Part shown: in pieces, positions 22,686 to 33,691 of the stretch | How positions within the stretch are numbered: the first letter of the stretch is position 1 | Layout: each line of letters starts with the position of its first letter | Assembly: GCA_036362985.1 (NCBI GenBank) | Contig: JAYGXS010000009.1 | Location: 17,944,246 to 18,008,245 of the forward strand | Length of the DNA: 64,000 nt | Direction: 5' to 3' | Origin: Ligula intestinalis | Taxonomy: Eukaryota > Platyhelminthes > Cestoda > Diphyllobothriidea > Diphyllobothriidae | Program-made: the position numbers and the translations under genes | Notes under the pieces: generated by a model | Database searches by the model: none | What the model was told of the DNA's origin: nothing | What the model saw: the letters and a program-made list of their open reading frames with translations, nothing else

Positions 22686-23664
22686 ATGTCCATGCAACAG
22701 AACGCGGCTCCTGTTTTGGGAGGGTTATGGTTATACAAAATTACCCAGTCTGGAGATAACGGTCCTGCCAAGGCTTATTCGCCTACAAGCAAAAGGCTAA
22801 AATAATCAAAGGCTCCTTCCCCTGGGGAACATCGTCCTAGCGGGCGTCGCATATGGAGCACAGCCATTCTCAACCTTGAGCAGAAACTACAACCGGCCGG
22901 CGAGGATGGGCAGCTGTCAAGCGTCAGGAAGTTTGCAGAGTGAATTTTTGTAGTAATGACACATCTTGAACTTAGTTAACATGCTTTAGGTATGCGCTGA
23001 AGACATACGGAGGCCGCTGGGACAGACAAAGGACTGTATCAACTTCCACAAGTTAACAAAAACACGTGACCTGGAATGGCGGAACAATTTGCCGTAGACA
23101 GAACCTGGTAAGGATAGCTTATAGGTATCAGCATAGTATCACATAATCTCAAACATCGGCAATACCCTAACGATGGAAATGCAGAAAATATTACTTTTTC
23201 ATGCTGCGGTATCATATAAAAATGATTACTTGTTCTACTATAAACGATAGTTGTAACTAATGAAAAGCGAGTTAAATGAAGTTAATTACATAGTAGGAGT
23301 ATTAGTACCTATGCAGTATGTACATAGTAGAAAAATAATATGAATACCGGAGCATTACATTAGTTGTAATATTTTGTTCTTGAAAAAAATATTATTCAAC
23401 AAATATACTTTGTAACAGACTAAAATAGGGCTCATCATGGGATCAGAACCTTAATAATTATGTAATAGGCGACCGGTGATAATAGAGATTATATGGGGAC
23501 GCAGAAGAGAAAGATACCAAATATAAACAGCAAACAGTAGATGAAACGCTAATAAACTCGTCGGATGTAATGTTGTGGTCACCAAGCAAATTGGAGTGCG
23601 GTTTTTCAGCGACGTCACCGAAAAATTAGACAGGATATAGTCTGGTGAGTCCTGCGTGCAATTT
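22686..23664. other. A/T-rich, nothing recognised
   Basis: No gene or clear repeat. The minus frame at 23,451-23,696 has no motif and runs into Rep3 copy B. Confidence 0.4.
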
Positions 23665-24760
23665 CCTTGACGAAATTTAATTTGGAAGCTTAGCATATAT
23701 TTGGACAGGCTATTTTGCTCCTCTGAGTAGATTTAATCTACCGAATGCCATCTAGTTAAGTTTATTTAAGGTAATATTTAGTAATTTTGGCGAAATTGCG
23801 AGTCGTCTCAGATCGAAGGAATTTTTTATGGTAATAAATACGACAAAACCAAACTTTTGATGAATATGCACTGTGCTATGGAAGAACTCAAAAATTAGTT
23901 TAAAAAGTGTAAAACATAACCCTTTCAGAACCCGAAAATATTGTCTGCAATTGCTCATATGCAAGTGAGTCCACGTTCAGAGAGAACAAACGATTTATGT
24001 TTTAAAAAATTATGTTAAGCTCATCTGTGAAGTTTTTGAAAAAAACTCAATGACAAAAATTTTTGTCGCAATTAAGCAAGGTGTTCGTATATGTGAAGGT
24101 AATGTACATGTAAGTCATGTAGAAATATACATTTTGTAAACTACAATTTTCGCTTATGTGTTACTTAGAAACGGAAATGGCAGAAAAATAATAATTATCT
24201 CAAAAAATGGCCACTCATTTTTTGCATTCGCAAGCTTAAAACAGATCCTGGAAATAATTCGCTATGGCGGAAACTAATCCATTAAAAAGAGGAAAGTAAG
24301 TTCTTTCATCTATAGTCAAATTGAATCGTTGATCTTCAGATAAATTACAAAATTTTCAAAAAGCTCCATTTTAATTTTGACATTGCGGTGGACAAAGTTA
24401 ATATACGCAGAAATTTGTCAGCTGAATATCTAATAAAAGCACTTTTTGAAGAGGCAACCTATTATAAAGTTTTATTAATCATAGGAGTGACAATAGCAGA
24501 GTTATCTTGCGTACATTCTTTACGCTCTACAATGTGGTTTGCTGTTTTGAGGCATTTCGAAATATGATCCACATGGCCATTTTCATAAGAAATAACATCC
24601 AAAAACTGACTTTCCGATAAATGCTCTTTATGTACATCTTATTTTAGACTTTAATGTAAACGTCAAATAGAAGCTCAATTGATGGATGAACGCATGAAGA
24701 CGCCGAGAACGCTGGAAATTATGCCAGAATTTAAAGGACGACATTAAATAAATAGTTATT
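23665..24760 (+). repeat. Rep3 ~1-kb dispersed repeat, copy B
   Basis: From CCTTGACGAAATTTAATTTG to about GGAAATTATGCCAGAATTTA. Shares the landmarks listed for copy A, and its last 60 bp match the start of copy C in reverse. It is direct to A and inverted to C. Confidence 0.75.
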
Positions 24761-25175
24761 CACCAATGGCAAGAAGCATAAATAATTGACTAAAGAAATG
24801 TTCCTTTCATATAAAAAAAGTGGTTACTATAAAGCCACAGTTGTATGTTCCGTTTCAACCAAAATGTAAGAATTTTCAGTGATACTTTCAAAAAAACTAC
24901 AGACAAGAACACCCAAAAACAGACCTTATAACCTTTTAAGACATCAGCAAGCAAAAAATATGCACTATGTGTAGGTTTTCAAAGAAAATCCATAAGTTAT
25001 CAACGGAACAATGCTACTTAACATTACTTTTCCTTGCTAAACCGGCCGTTGAGCCTATCCTATTTTGCTACACAACAGCCGTGAACATAAGTGATAAGCA
25101 GGCAGATAAGCGGAAAAATTAAAGGGAAAAAAATTAAACGAGACTTTGCAACATGTGCACACAAATGTCAGGAAT

Positions 25176-25379
25176 TTACATGCCAAAGGGCAGTCCAACG
25201 ATGACATGCCAGTTGTTATTGAATTGCCTATCCAGTTCCTGTTTGATCGCGGTACACATATCCTCGGGATTCCTGTAGGTAGTGTACGCCATCACAACAA
25301 TGTAGAGGAATTCGGGCAGTTTATTAGCATCGACGTCTGTACTGAGGACTTCGGGTTTATCAGGATTCCTCAAAGCCAT
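25176..25379 (-). CDS. Dynein light chain (LC8-like), first or only exon, truncated
   Basis: LC8-type light chains are small dimeric cargo or stabilising subunits of dynein and other complexes; flatworms have many, some in the tegument. The frame starts at an ATG with an in-frame TGA 9 bases before it, and shows CTAIKQELDRQFNNNWHVIV then GLPFG, which lines up with the LC8 stretch ending in WHCIVGRNFG. A helix-like LPEFLYIVVMAYTTYRNPED precedes it, with a 20-residue extension in front. The frame stops after 67 codons (ATG TAA), where LC8 would still need about 25 residues. A possible donor, GGCAT|GTAAAT, overlaps the stop, so the missing strand may be in a further exon, but I found none down to 24,760. 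It may also be a truncated pseudogene. Confidence 0.6.
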   Translation of the reverse strand: MALRNPDKPEVLSTDVDANKLPEFLYIVVMAYTTYRNPEDMCTAIKQELDRQFNNNWHVIVGLPFGM

Positions 25380-25787
25380 GTCTTTTTTTCAACGCTTGAT
25401 AAGAGGCACTCTCTTTTGTGTGTGTGTAACTTCTTAAAGGTGAAGCAAACGCACCAACGTCTGAGTTGTAGCTGAGACAAGTGTGAGTGTTTGATTGGCA
25501 TTAAGAGGAGGCTACTGAGCAAAATAACCTAGCGTGGCCTGATTGGTGGATGTTTTCCAGCACGGCTGCACAACAATTGGATAATCAATAGCTCTCTCCC
25601 TCTCTCTCTCTTTCGCACAGTGTTATGATTTTTAAGGTAACAGCAGCAAAAAATGGCAAGAAGAGGAAAAGCACGACAGAGTAGAACACACCGAAATAAC
25701 TACATACTGCAGAAAATAGGCACATACCCTGTTCGGAGCTGATGCAAACCGATTAAAACTCACTGAGAGCACAGCTCGGCGACGATG

Positions 25788-25804
25788 CCTTATATATATA
25801 TGCA
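25788..25804 (-). promoter_or_regulatory. TATA-like box upstream of the dynein light chain exon
   Basis: On the minus strand GCATATATATATAAGGC about 410 bp upstream of the light chain ATG. It resembles a TATA box, but (AT)n tracts are common here and no start site can be seen. Weak call. Confidence 0.2.
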
Positions 25805-26264
25805 CGTACCTCTACTGGAAGTTTATTTAGGGCGTAACTGTTGAAAATCAGAGGATATAACCTGTGGCGAATTTCCATAATCACCTTAATCAGACAACAA
25901 GGATGTGTACTTAATCAAATCAACTTGCATGTGCAGTGTGGGCTAAAAATCATGCAACTTTAACAACTTTGTAAAAGTTTGATCATTACGTACATACCGG
26001 CATGAATGCATATACGAGAACTTCGAAATAATAATGAACAGCATAGGACATATTTAAAACTTAAAAGAAATAGTTCGTGTTTCTTCAGACAAATAAAATT
26101 TTCCCGATAGTCCCCAAGTTCCGCAGACGTAAAATATAGCTATAAATTAGAACAATAAATTTAAATATTTTGTTCAGATGAAAACGATGCGTTCGCAATT
26201 TATAGAAAAAAGAAATTCTCCTAAGTCAAAACTTTTTTGTACATATTATCCCTGATGGATAAAT

Positions 26265-27185
26265 ATTTATTGAATATATTCCTCTAAATTCTGGCATAAT
26301 TTCCAACATTTTCAGTGTCTTTTTATGTGTTCATCCATCAATTAAGCTTCTATTCGACGTTTTCATCAAGATCTTTAAAATAAGGTTAGTTTCTGGATAT
26401 TAGTTCTTAGGAAGATGGTCATGTGGATCATATTTAGAAACGCCTCAAAATAGCAACCACATTGCAGAGCATAAAGAACTTCAGCAAGATAACTCTGATA
26501 TTGTTATTCCTATCATTAATAAAAAATTCTATGATAGGTTACCTCTTTAAAAAGTGCTTTAATTGGATATTCAGCTGGCAAATTTCTGTGTATATTAACT
26601 TCGTCGAACACAACGTCTAAATAAAAATGGAGATTTTGGACAATTTTCAATTTTACCTGAAGATAAACGATTTTATTGACTGCAGCTGAAAGAACTTAAG
26701 CTTCTCTTTATAATGCAATACTTTTCACCATAGTGAAAGTTTTCCAATGCAAAAAGAGTGGCCATATATAGGGTCACTTTTGAAATGCTTATTATTTTAT
26801 GCGTTACTAAATAACGCATAAGCGGAAAATATAGTCTACAAAAAGTATATTTCTACATAACTTACATTTAATAAAGCCTGCTTTATATAACCTTCAAGGT
26901 TATATATGGACGGACATTTCGATTATGTGCCATATGGGTTGATGCGATCAAAACTCTGTTACTGCATTTTGTGTAAAAACTTCACAGGTGAGCTGAACAT
27001 AATTTTTAAAACATAAATCGTTCCTTGTTTCTGAAAATAAAAGTAAACGTAATGCCCATTTTCTCTTAATACAACTAATTTTAATGCCAATTTTTTTAAC
27101 TAAAATGCTTTCCCAGGATTAAATCCACTCAATGAATCAAAATGATGCAAGCAAATATATGCTAAACTATCAAGTCAAATTTTGT
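26265..27185 (-). repeat. Rep3 ~1-kb dispersed repeat, copy C (inverted)
   Basis: Reverse complement relative of copies A and B. On the plus strand it starts with TAAATTCTGGCATAATTTCC (reverse of the end of copy B) and finishes with GACTTGATAG-like and TTTGTGATGAAAGTTGC sequence, matching the starts of A and B. With B it forms an inverted pair around a 1.5-kb centre that holds the dynein light chain exon. Confidence 0.75.
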
Positions 27186-27989
27186 GATGAAAGTTGCTAC
27201 CCACATACAGATTTGTATCGTTGTGGCACGCAAGAAAACAAAGCACAAAAAGGTCAAGTCGGAAAATTTTTCAAGCAGATAGAAATAATCAGCTGTCACA
27301 GGCTGTGAGCGCGCGGATGATACAACAATATGAAAAACAAGGCAGTCAGGATACACAAAGCGGCCAGAGGGTAGAACCGTCCCAAGCGTCTGATAGTGCA
27401 GGAGGACAAACCTTCTCTTGTTACAATGAGTGACTTTTATAGTGACCTAACAAGGATACGGGAATATAAATGCGGCTTTCTAGAAATTTCCGGGGAAGAG
27501 CAGACCAGGATGTTTCGACCCTCCAGTCCTGTTTAGGCGGTCATACAAAATAGGTGAGCAGCGACAAAACTCCTCTAACAAGGGGCTTCAATTTCTCCTG
27601 TTTAATTCGAGCACCCGTTCCCTACCTTTTTTTATCAACACAGAAGAGCTGATCCGTCTAGCCAAAGGGTAAGTGACACTGACAGACCACTTTTCGATTG
27701 CAGACACTAACCTTACGACTCTGCATCGCGTATTCGGAATGTCTAAGAGCAAGTTGTCATAATGACAAATTTGTTAGCTCGATGGAGGTCAAACTGAGAA
27801 AGGTACGCCGCCAGTGAATAGATGTGTAGAATGCCTCAGATTGTAGAAGGACTTTTTCCACAAATTCGCTATCCTAATCTATTTATTGCGGAGAACATGG
27901 CTGAAAGGCCGCTATCCGAGACTGAATGTTGCTTCGTCCGGCGTCCTTGATCAAGGCCAGTTGCCTCAAGGTCATCTTATACCCCAGTC
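27186..27989. other. No recognisable feature
   Basis: No known protein motif in any frame and no clear repeat. Confidence 0.4.
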
Positions 27990-28095
27990 TACCCTTTCAC
28001 ACGCGCTGACCTGCAGAGACTTGGCCGCCTTCCGCTCGGACATACACGCGTACATCCAGGTTGTCGCGGCTGTCCAAGCGTCACTTGAACATGTC
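27990..28095 (-). repeat. Rep4 dispersed repeat, copy 2
   Basis: Reverse complement of part of 10,140-10,260: CTGCAGAGACTTGGCCGCCT and TCCGCTCGGACATACACGCG are shared. The overlapping plus frame (27,886-28,206) is an accident of the repeat. Confidence 0.65.
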
Positions 28096-28324
28096 CCTTT
28101 ACAATACCCAAACCCAAAACCTCGGCCGACAGAGCCTACGCCACCGGACACGACACACACACACCAATTGGAGGACACGTGGATCGGCTCCGCAACCCTA
28201 CTTTAAGCAGTTGCCACCACTGTCTCGTTCTCTCTCAGGCCTGACTGGACACAGTCAACACCAGACGCCGCTTCGCCATTGGCCACTGCTGCCTGGTAGG
28301 GCAATAGGGACCTGGGATTCGGCC

Positions 28325-28430
28325 ACCTGAAACATTGACTGGGAGTTCTGTACACAGGCACCCTCTGCCTTTTACCTTCCCATCCGGGATTAAGCCTGAT
28401 GATTATAGTGCTCTAGGCACAAACATTACG
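28325..28430 (+). repeat. Rep7 repeat, copy 1
   Basis: GACTGGGAGTTCTGTACAC, CCTCTGCCTTTTACCTTCCC and GATGATTATAGTGCTCT match 36,188-36,290 (AACTGGGAGTTGTGTAC, TTCTGCCTTTATCTACC, GATTATTGTAGTGCTCT). A shorter reverse-looking piece is near 5,266-5,290. Possibly a 3' untranslated segment of a retroelement. Confidence 0.6.
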
Positions 28431-29739
28431 TATACCACTACAGACCGCGAAAGCCCTGCGTGTTACCAACAGGGAATGAACGACTTCTTTTATCACGGTC
28501 TCATTTCACGAAGACCCGTCAAACGAAGGCCTAAGAAGGCACCCGAGTCAAGTTATAGCAAACACCTTTCCAGCAGCCGACTGCCATGCACTGTTCTAGA
28601 CTGCTCCCATGCTATATGGAGAGAGGCAGGACAAACTATCTGCCCAGACCACCTCTATGCACATCTACTCATATACCTGCCCCTGATGGGGCAGGTATTT
28701 GTCGGTCAAACGAGCCGGCGAGCAGCATCTTGCTGGCAACACCCATAACTGAGGGTACGGCGGAGGGCTGCTGCTACTGCGCGTTGGTTTACTGAGACAG
28801 TGAGAAAGATGCGTCATGTCTGCGTAGCAGCCCGCGATCAGCACCACTGCCAATGACGCACGTTGTCTTCGCCTCCCAAGCCATCCGCATCCGTAGGTGA
28901 CAATCTCCCACCCGTGCTCTCGGTCGATCCGTTACTGTAGCCGTCCGCTGCATCGCCCAATTATCCAGGTGACGCTTCAGATCGGTTCACTGCTAGATCC
29001 GCGTGAGTTTTGGCACGACGCTCGCGCGGGAGCTTGAAGCCAATCAATTTGCGCCGTTTTATTGATTGGTTGCGGGTAACAGGTGATGCCTCCGGGGGTC
29101 ATAGAAACCCACAGCGGTGGACCGTGACACAAATGGTCTGCGGAGACTGCGAATGACAACAGCTGTCAGCGCGCAGTTTGTGAAGCTCTTGCTCGCAGTA
29201 AAAAGGTCTGCAAACTTATCGGTCTCACTAGACATCTGGTTTTGGAAACCTCTCTGTTGTCGACTTCGAAACTGCAACGACACGCAGGCGAGCCAAGTCG
29301 AGCTAACGCAAGTTGGAAGATAGGCGCGGATCAAGTGGTAGCGGAGTGACTAATATCACGCGAGTGTGCAATCATCCGCAAATTCGCACACACACACACA
29401 GTAGGCTTCAGCTATGTGATCGTCAATCTCTCTCGTTCACACGCACGCGCACATGGGTGCCATAAAAAACGACGCTGCGAGAGCCAGCAGAGAGCTCGAT
29501 CTACTGTCATCAGTAGCGCTAAGCTGCCCAGCGGGTTGGCAAACCCCAAAAATTAGGACCATGAGTGCCACGTGATAGTTTCTACACGCCCCTGGTTATT
29601 CATCGTGAGTAAACTAAGGTCTGTATTACAGATAAAAAAGGTCCTCACTAGCCCACTCCCCGTTTGTTCCGTCTTTTATACAGCGTTTGAGTCTGAATTG
29701 TAAGGAGGTTGTGACATTCATCACGTCAATGTCATATTC
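28431..29739. other. No recognisable gene; (CA)n microsatellite
   Basis: A (CA)n tract is at about 29,386-29,400. Frames of 60-137 codons exist on both strands, none with recognisable motifs. Confidence 0.4.
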
Positions 29740-30130
29740 GGATTTTACTTGCTACCAACTGCGTGTTATAATTGGCCCACGTGGCTGAAACATGTATCCT
29801 TAAGCCCGCTTAGTCCTCCACTGATGGTCTATGTCCTTTGGTTCATCCTGACCACGTACCTTGTCGCATTTTCTGACCCCTTGACCTCGTTGACTGCCTT
29901 CCCATTCACTGAAACACTGCGAGCTTCATTCCCGTGTGCTTATTCATCACTCCCCTACGCTCTTATACGCCCCCGTGGTTTGTGGACGCCTGCCCCATGT
30001 GGTTATACCCTTATAAACTTGCAGCAACGCGTCTGCGTCATTCACGACTGCTCGTCTAAGCACCTTGGATGTATGTTCATCCTCCTTTTGATTTCTACCT
30101 CGCATTTTTTACCTACCATGCACTGCTAAC
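29740..30130 (+). repeat. Rep8 dispersed repeat, copy 1
   Basis: The order TTTTACTTGCTACCAACTG, TTGACCTCGTTGACTGCCTT, CTAAGCACCTTGGATGTATG, CCTTACTGTTTTATTT resembles 38,820-39,110 (TTTTACTTGCTGGTACTTT, TTGACTTCGTTTGCTGCCTT, CTAATCACCTTGACTGTATG, TCTTACTATTTACTAC). Diverged; coding potential is not supported. Confidence 0.5.
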
Positions 30131-30234
30131 CTTACTGTTTTATTTCGATATAACTTGAAGATGGTGATAGCTGCAAGATTTCATGGTACCGTAAATTTTG
30201 GGAGAGCTCCTCAGTTACAACCCCTCATTGCATC

Positions 30235-30812
30235 AAGGTCCACGAATGAGAAAAACACGAAATTGAAAATATACAGAAAGGTCATAGGTCCCAGTCAGAT
30301 AGAGAAAGAAGGGTCAAACAAAATTGGAGGAAGAAAACAGGGAATTGAGTTGTGGGGAATATTGGGCTGGGGAATGTGCGAATCTGGGGCCTGTGTTTAC
30401 CAAGGTACGGCAAGGTTAACCACGTGCTCCAACTGTTTGCAGAGGTCCGGCATGAAAACCGTTCTTCTCGTTCCTCTACCACTGAACATCTACTGGACAG
30501 ATCCTATAACTTCTTTCTGAGTTCTTTTCGAGCACGAACATCTCGAATCTTCTGTTACCTGGAAGCTGCTTACATTAGACGCTTTAAACAGGACCTCTGC
30601 AAACGGTTGGAGCACGTGGTTAACCTTGCCTTAACTTGGTAACCACAGACCCCAGATTCGCACATTCCCCAGCCCAATATTCCCCACAACTCAATTCTCT
30701 GTTTTCTTTCTCCAATTTTGTTTTAACCTTCTTTCTCTATCTGACTAGGACATATGACCTTTCTGTATATTTTCAATTTCGTGTTTTTCTCATTCGTGAA
30801 CCTTCAACTACT
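30235..30812. mobile_element. Long hairpin (foldback) with ~215-bp arms
   Basis: The left arm (about 30,235-30,450) is the reverse complement of the right arm (about 30,594-30,812). Paired landmarks: CACGAATGAGAAAAACACGA with TCGTGTTTTTCTCATTCGTG; GGAATATTGGGCTGGGGAAT with ATTCCCCAGCCCAATATTCC; CACGTGCTCCAACTGTTTGC with GCAAACGGTTGGAGCACGTG. The loop is about 143 bp. Arm identity is very high by eye. This is either a foldback DNA element or a recent inverted duplication; it has no open frame of known function. Confidence 0.8.
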
Positions 30813-32208
30813 TCTAACAGGGATTATATTATACGGCACCCGAAGCAGGACATGAGCAGGGGAACTCGCCCGCAAAACATTCCAGATAAAATGGCGTTAA
30901 GTTTAAGGCAAGGGTCAGCATTAAATGTAATGTCGGGGTTTAGGGTTAAAACTACGACTACAATTTGCGTTTATGTTGGGACCGGGACAGGGGAATATTT
31001 ACGCTTTCGGGAATAAAGCGCAGGGTCGTCTTGGTCAGGTCCTTTCTACTACTGTTCAGGGGGCCATATAAGCCATCCTTACCGTCTCAATATACGAGAT
31101 ATGGGACTAAGGTGGGCTAAGTGATCCCAATTAAGACGCAAATGCGATGGCAGACTCAAAGCCATCCCCATCACGCATAGCACCCAGAGCTACTTTAGTC
31201 CAATTTCAGCCCAAGGTCAAAGTGGAATAGGAATGTGTGAACCAAAGTACACAAAGCAGGGCACTTGCGCAAGAATGTCATGAGTATTTCCATTACCTCC
31301 ACATGATTTATGGATTTCTACACGCTAATCGTGGCGGGGGCGGGTAAAGTTTTAATAGAGTTTAATTTCTCCTGATTTTTTGCTAGAATAAACCGCTGTC
31401 GTCATCTTGTTAAGCCTTGCGTCAGCAGGTACTTCTATCGGTATCATGGTGCGGACTAACATTTGCAGAGAAAAAAATGTGTCCTTACAATGATCCTGTC
31501 ATTTTCGATAAATTAATGCAGATGGGGTCCCGAGTGCGATACTGTGAGTGCAGTCTCTCTCTCTCTCTCTCACATAGAACTGTATTTTCGAGGTCTAATG
31601 CCAAAAAACCCCGATTTTACAAAAGCAGCCATAGTCAAGCCGTTTGGTAATTACAAACATCAGACTATTACAACCACCGCCACCAGAGAGACGTAAGAAA
31701 GTTTCCTTTTTTCTCACTATTTTTACACTGATCCCGTCATTAAAAAAACGTAACGAGACGGGTCCCGAGTGCGCGACAGCTAGAGTGCACCTGCAGATTT
31801 GGTCATGTGGTCGTTTTTCTGGTTCAGCAGACAGAGCAAACGGGGGGTGGTGGAGTCGATAAGAAGCTACGCTACGCGGGTATCTTTTCTCATGACACCT
31901 GAGTGTGTGCGGTGAGTACTACCTGCTGACGCGTGGCACGCCGCTGAGGGTGACTTGCACTTTACGTCACTTACGCTCCAACCAGTCTCTGGCTTGACTC
32001 AGTCTGTACATGAGTGAGTGCGTCCTACCAGGAGTCACGCGGTAGATGTGTTGAGGCAACATGGGGTCTAGACCCGACGGGGGACGGTGGGCGTGATTGG
32101 GAATACGCACCCATAACATGTGCTGCCTCACGCGCGAGAGGGTGCGATGTGGTGGCACGCCAAGACGCAGACTCACGCCACGCCAACTACTTACACGCTC
32201 GACCTCGC
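30813..32208. other. No gene; diverged direct repeat and microsatellite
   Basis: TGATCCTGTCATTTTCGATA with GGGTCCCGAGTGCGATAC (31,492-31,543) is echoed by TGATCCCGTCATT with GGGTCCCGAGTGCGCGAC (31,729-31,777). A (CT)n tract is at 31,554-31,572. TTTAGGGTTAAAAC at about 30,938 is only one telomere-like unit. Confidence 0.4.
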
Positions 32209-32418
32209 GGGAACCACAGCAGACGCGTCTCCATCGCGTCCCCACCCGCCCAGACGGCGGCGAAGGTCTGCTACACCAAACCTCCCCACGGTGGATCTAT
32301 CTCTGCTTCTCTACACCTCTGTTTTTGACGACGGAGCAGCCCCTCTCGACAATGCTGCTCCGACTCCTCCTTCTGGCCGCTGGGTTTGAGGTCCACCCGG
32401 GGCTACTAGCTAGCCAGC
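32209..32418 (+). mobile_element. LINE-end short element (SINE-like), copy 3
   Basis: Starts GGGAACCACAGCAGACGCGT, includes AAGGTCTGCTACACCAAACC, GACGACGGAGCAGCCCCTCT and GGCCGCTGGGTTTGAGGTCC, and ends GGGGCTACTAGCTAGCCAGC. About 15 bp of the 3' junction (the GGACTCTTGATCCAACAAGG portion) are missing relative to copy 4. CGACCTCGC before and CGATGTCGC after may be a decayed target-site duplication. Confidence 0.8.
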
Positions 32419-32815
32419 CCGATGTCGCTTCTTGGCTCTATCATGATAATGGACTTGGAAATGTGAGGGCACAAAGTGCGGTAGATACAGCGCAAGTAAT
32501 CACTTCTGTTGTGGGCCGGTATACGGTTGATCGCATCGAAATCGACGATCAAGCTTACTTGTACTTGGCGTTGAGGAAAAGTGTCGCTGCACAGATAAGA
32601 AATCCAGATACTGTCGATAATTAAACTTCGCCTGGTACTCAGTGGCCACACTTGAGGGACGCCCTACAAAGTGTGATGCACTGGACCTTGAAACAACAGG
32701 TAGTGCTGAGAAAGGTCTGAATCGCCACAACGACACTCCATCTCTGGGCCCAAGGTAGGATCGACCTGTTTTCCAACTCCGAGAACTAGTGCTCATTGAG
32801 ACGTCAAAATACGCG

Positions 32816-32829
32816 ATCAACAAGATGTG
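32816..32829 (+). repeat. Target-site duplication, left
   Basis: ATCAACAAGATGTG, repeated exactly at 33,061-33,074 on the other side of short element copy 4. A perfect 14-bp match flanking an element of known family is strong evidence of insertion. Confidence 0.9.
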
Positions 32830-33060
32830 GAAACCACAGCAGACGCGTCTTCGTCGCGTCCCCACCCACTCTCACGACGGCCAAGGTCTGCTACGCCAAA
32901 CCTTCCTACGGTGGATCTATCTCCCCTTCTCTTCATCTCTGTTTTTAATGAGGAAGCAGCCCCCCCCAACCACGCTGCTTTGACTCCTCCTACTCGCCAC
33001 CGGGATTAAGGCTAAGCCAGCGGGACTCTTGATCCAACAAGGGCTACTAGCCAGCCAGCT
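32830..33060 (+). mobile_element. LINE-end short element (SINE-like), copy 4, with intact target-site duplication
   Basis: A 231-bp element bounded by a perfect 14-bp duplication. It starts GAAACCACAGCAGACGCGTC and ends GGGCTACTAGCCAGCCAGCT. The first ~190 bp match the 5' end of the LINE at 45,651-49,041, including the start codon region (ATGAGGAAGCAGCCCC) and the first ~20 codons; the last ~45 bp match the LINE 3' terminus (GATCCAACAAGGGCTAC). It has no tRNA-like promoter boxes that I can see. It would depend on the LINE for movement. Confidence 0.85.
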
Positions 33061-33074
33061 ATCAACAAGATGTG
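33061..33074 (+). repeat. Target-site duplication, right
   Basis: ATCAACAAGATGTG, identical to 32,816-32,829. It fixes the 3' boundary of short element copy 4 at 33,060. Confidence 0.9.
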
Positions 33075-33184
33075 ACCGTCACACACATTTGACCGAATCA
33101 GCTGACTGCATGGAATCAGCTTAAAACTCTGGTAACTTCCACCAGCTTTATTAACTATTAATTAAAGCAGCTATTAACAAGAAT

Positions 33185-33470
33185 TCCATAAGATATTGAC
33201 TGCGAGCCTCCCACGAGATCAGAATTGGAAATGGCACTGTAACGATTGAAGCCTCGGAAGGCATCAGACGAGGATGGTACAAAACTGACGGAATCTCTTC
33301 ATCAACTGTACTTGACTATATGGTCTGTAAAGGTCATCCTTACTGACTGGTCCTTATCCATCATTTTGCCGACACCGAAGCGCGGTTACAATTATGGCGA
33401 CATCAATAGCATTGCACAGTGTTTGCGAACATCCTTCTCAATAGATGTTCGGACGCTCGAACTGCCGGTA
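33185..33470 (+). pseudogene. Reverse transcriptase fragment of another LINE
   Basis: The frame reads EPPTRSELEMAL, RLKPRKASDEDG, LTDWSLSIILPTPKRG, resembling the N-terminal RT block of many LINEs (PP..EEL..A...LK.GK..G.DG ... DW...IIIPI.KKG). After a frame shift near 33,420 TVFANILLNRCSDARTA follows, which suits the next RT block. A stop lies between MAL and RLK. Only about 95 residues survive, so the family cannot be named. Confidence 0.6.
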
Positions 33471-33691
33471 CATGTATAAAGAAAGCGAATAAGGCAAATC
33501 AGCGCAATTCTCACGACCGTAAAGCTGATGCAGTAGCATTAGTCGATTTCATTATATATTCGACTGCCGAGGTAAAACTGTCATCCGAAGTGCAGTCTGG
33601 CACACATGCACTGTAGGTACAACGCCGGATACAGCATACGTACACGCACTGTAAGTCCCCGTGCCCACACCTCCGCTGCCTTGACCTGTTT

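Noticed and set aside
25146..25475. 109-codon plus-strand frame
   Set aside because: Antisense shadow of the dynein light chain exon.
30938..30952. Telomere-like TTTAGGGTTAAAAC
   Set aside because: Only one unit plus a partial one; no array.
32014..32624. Overlapping plus-strand frames of 89-175 codons
   Set aside because: They cover short element copy 3 and only contain the LINE start peptide fused to chance sequence.
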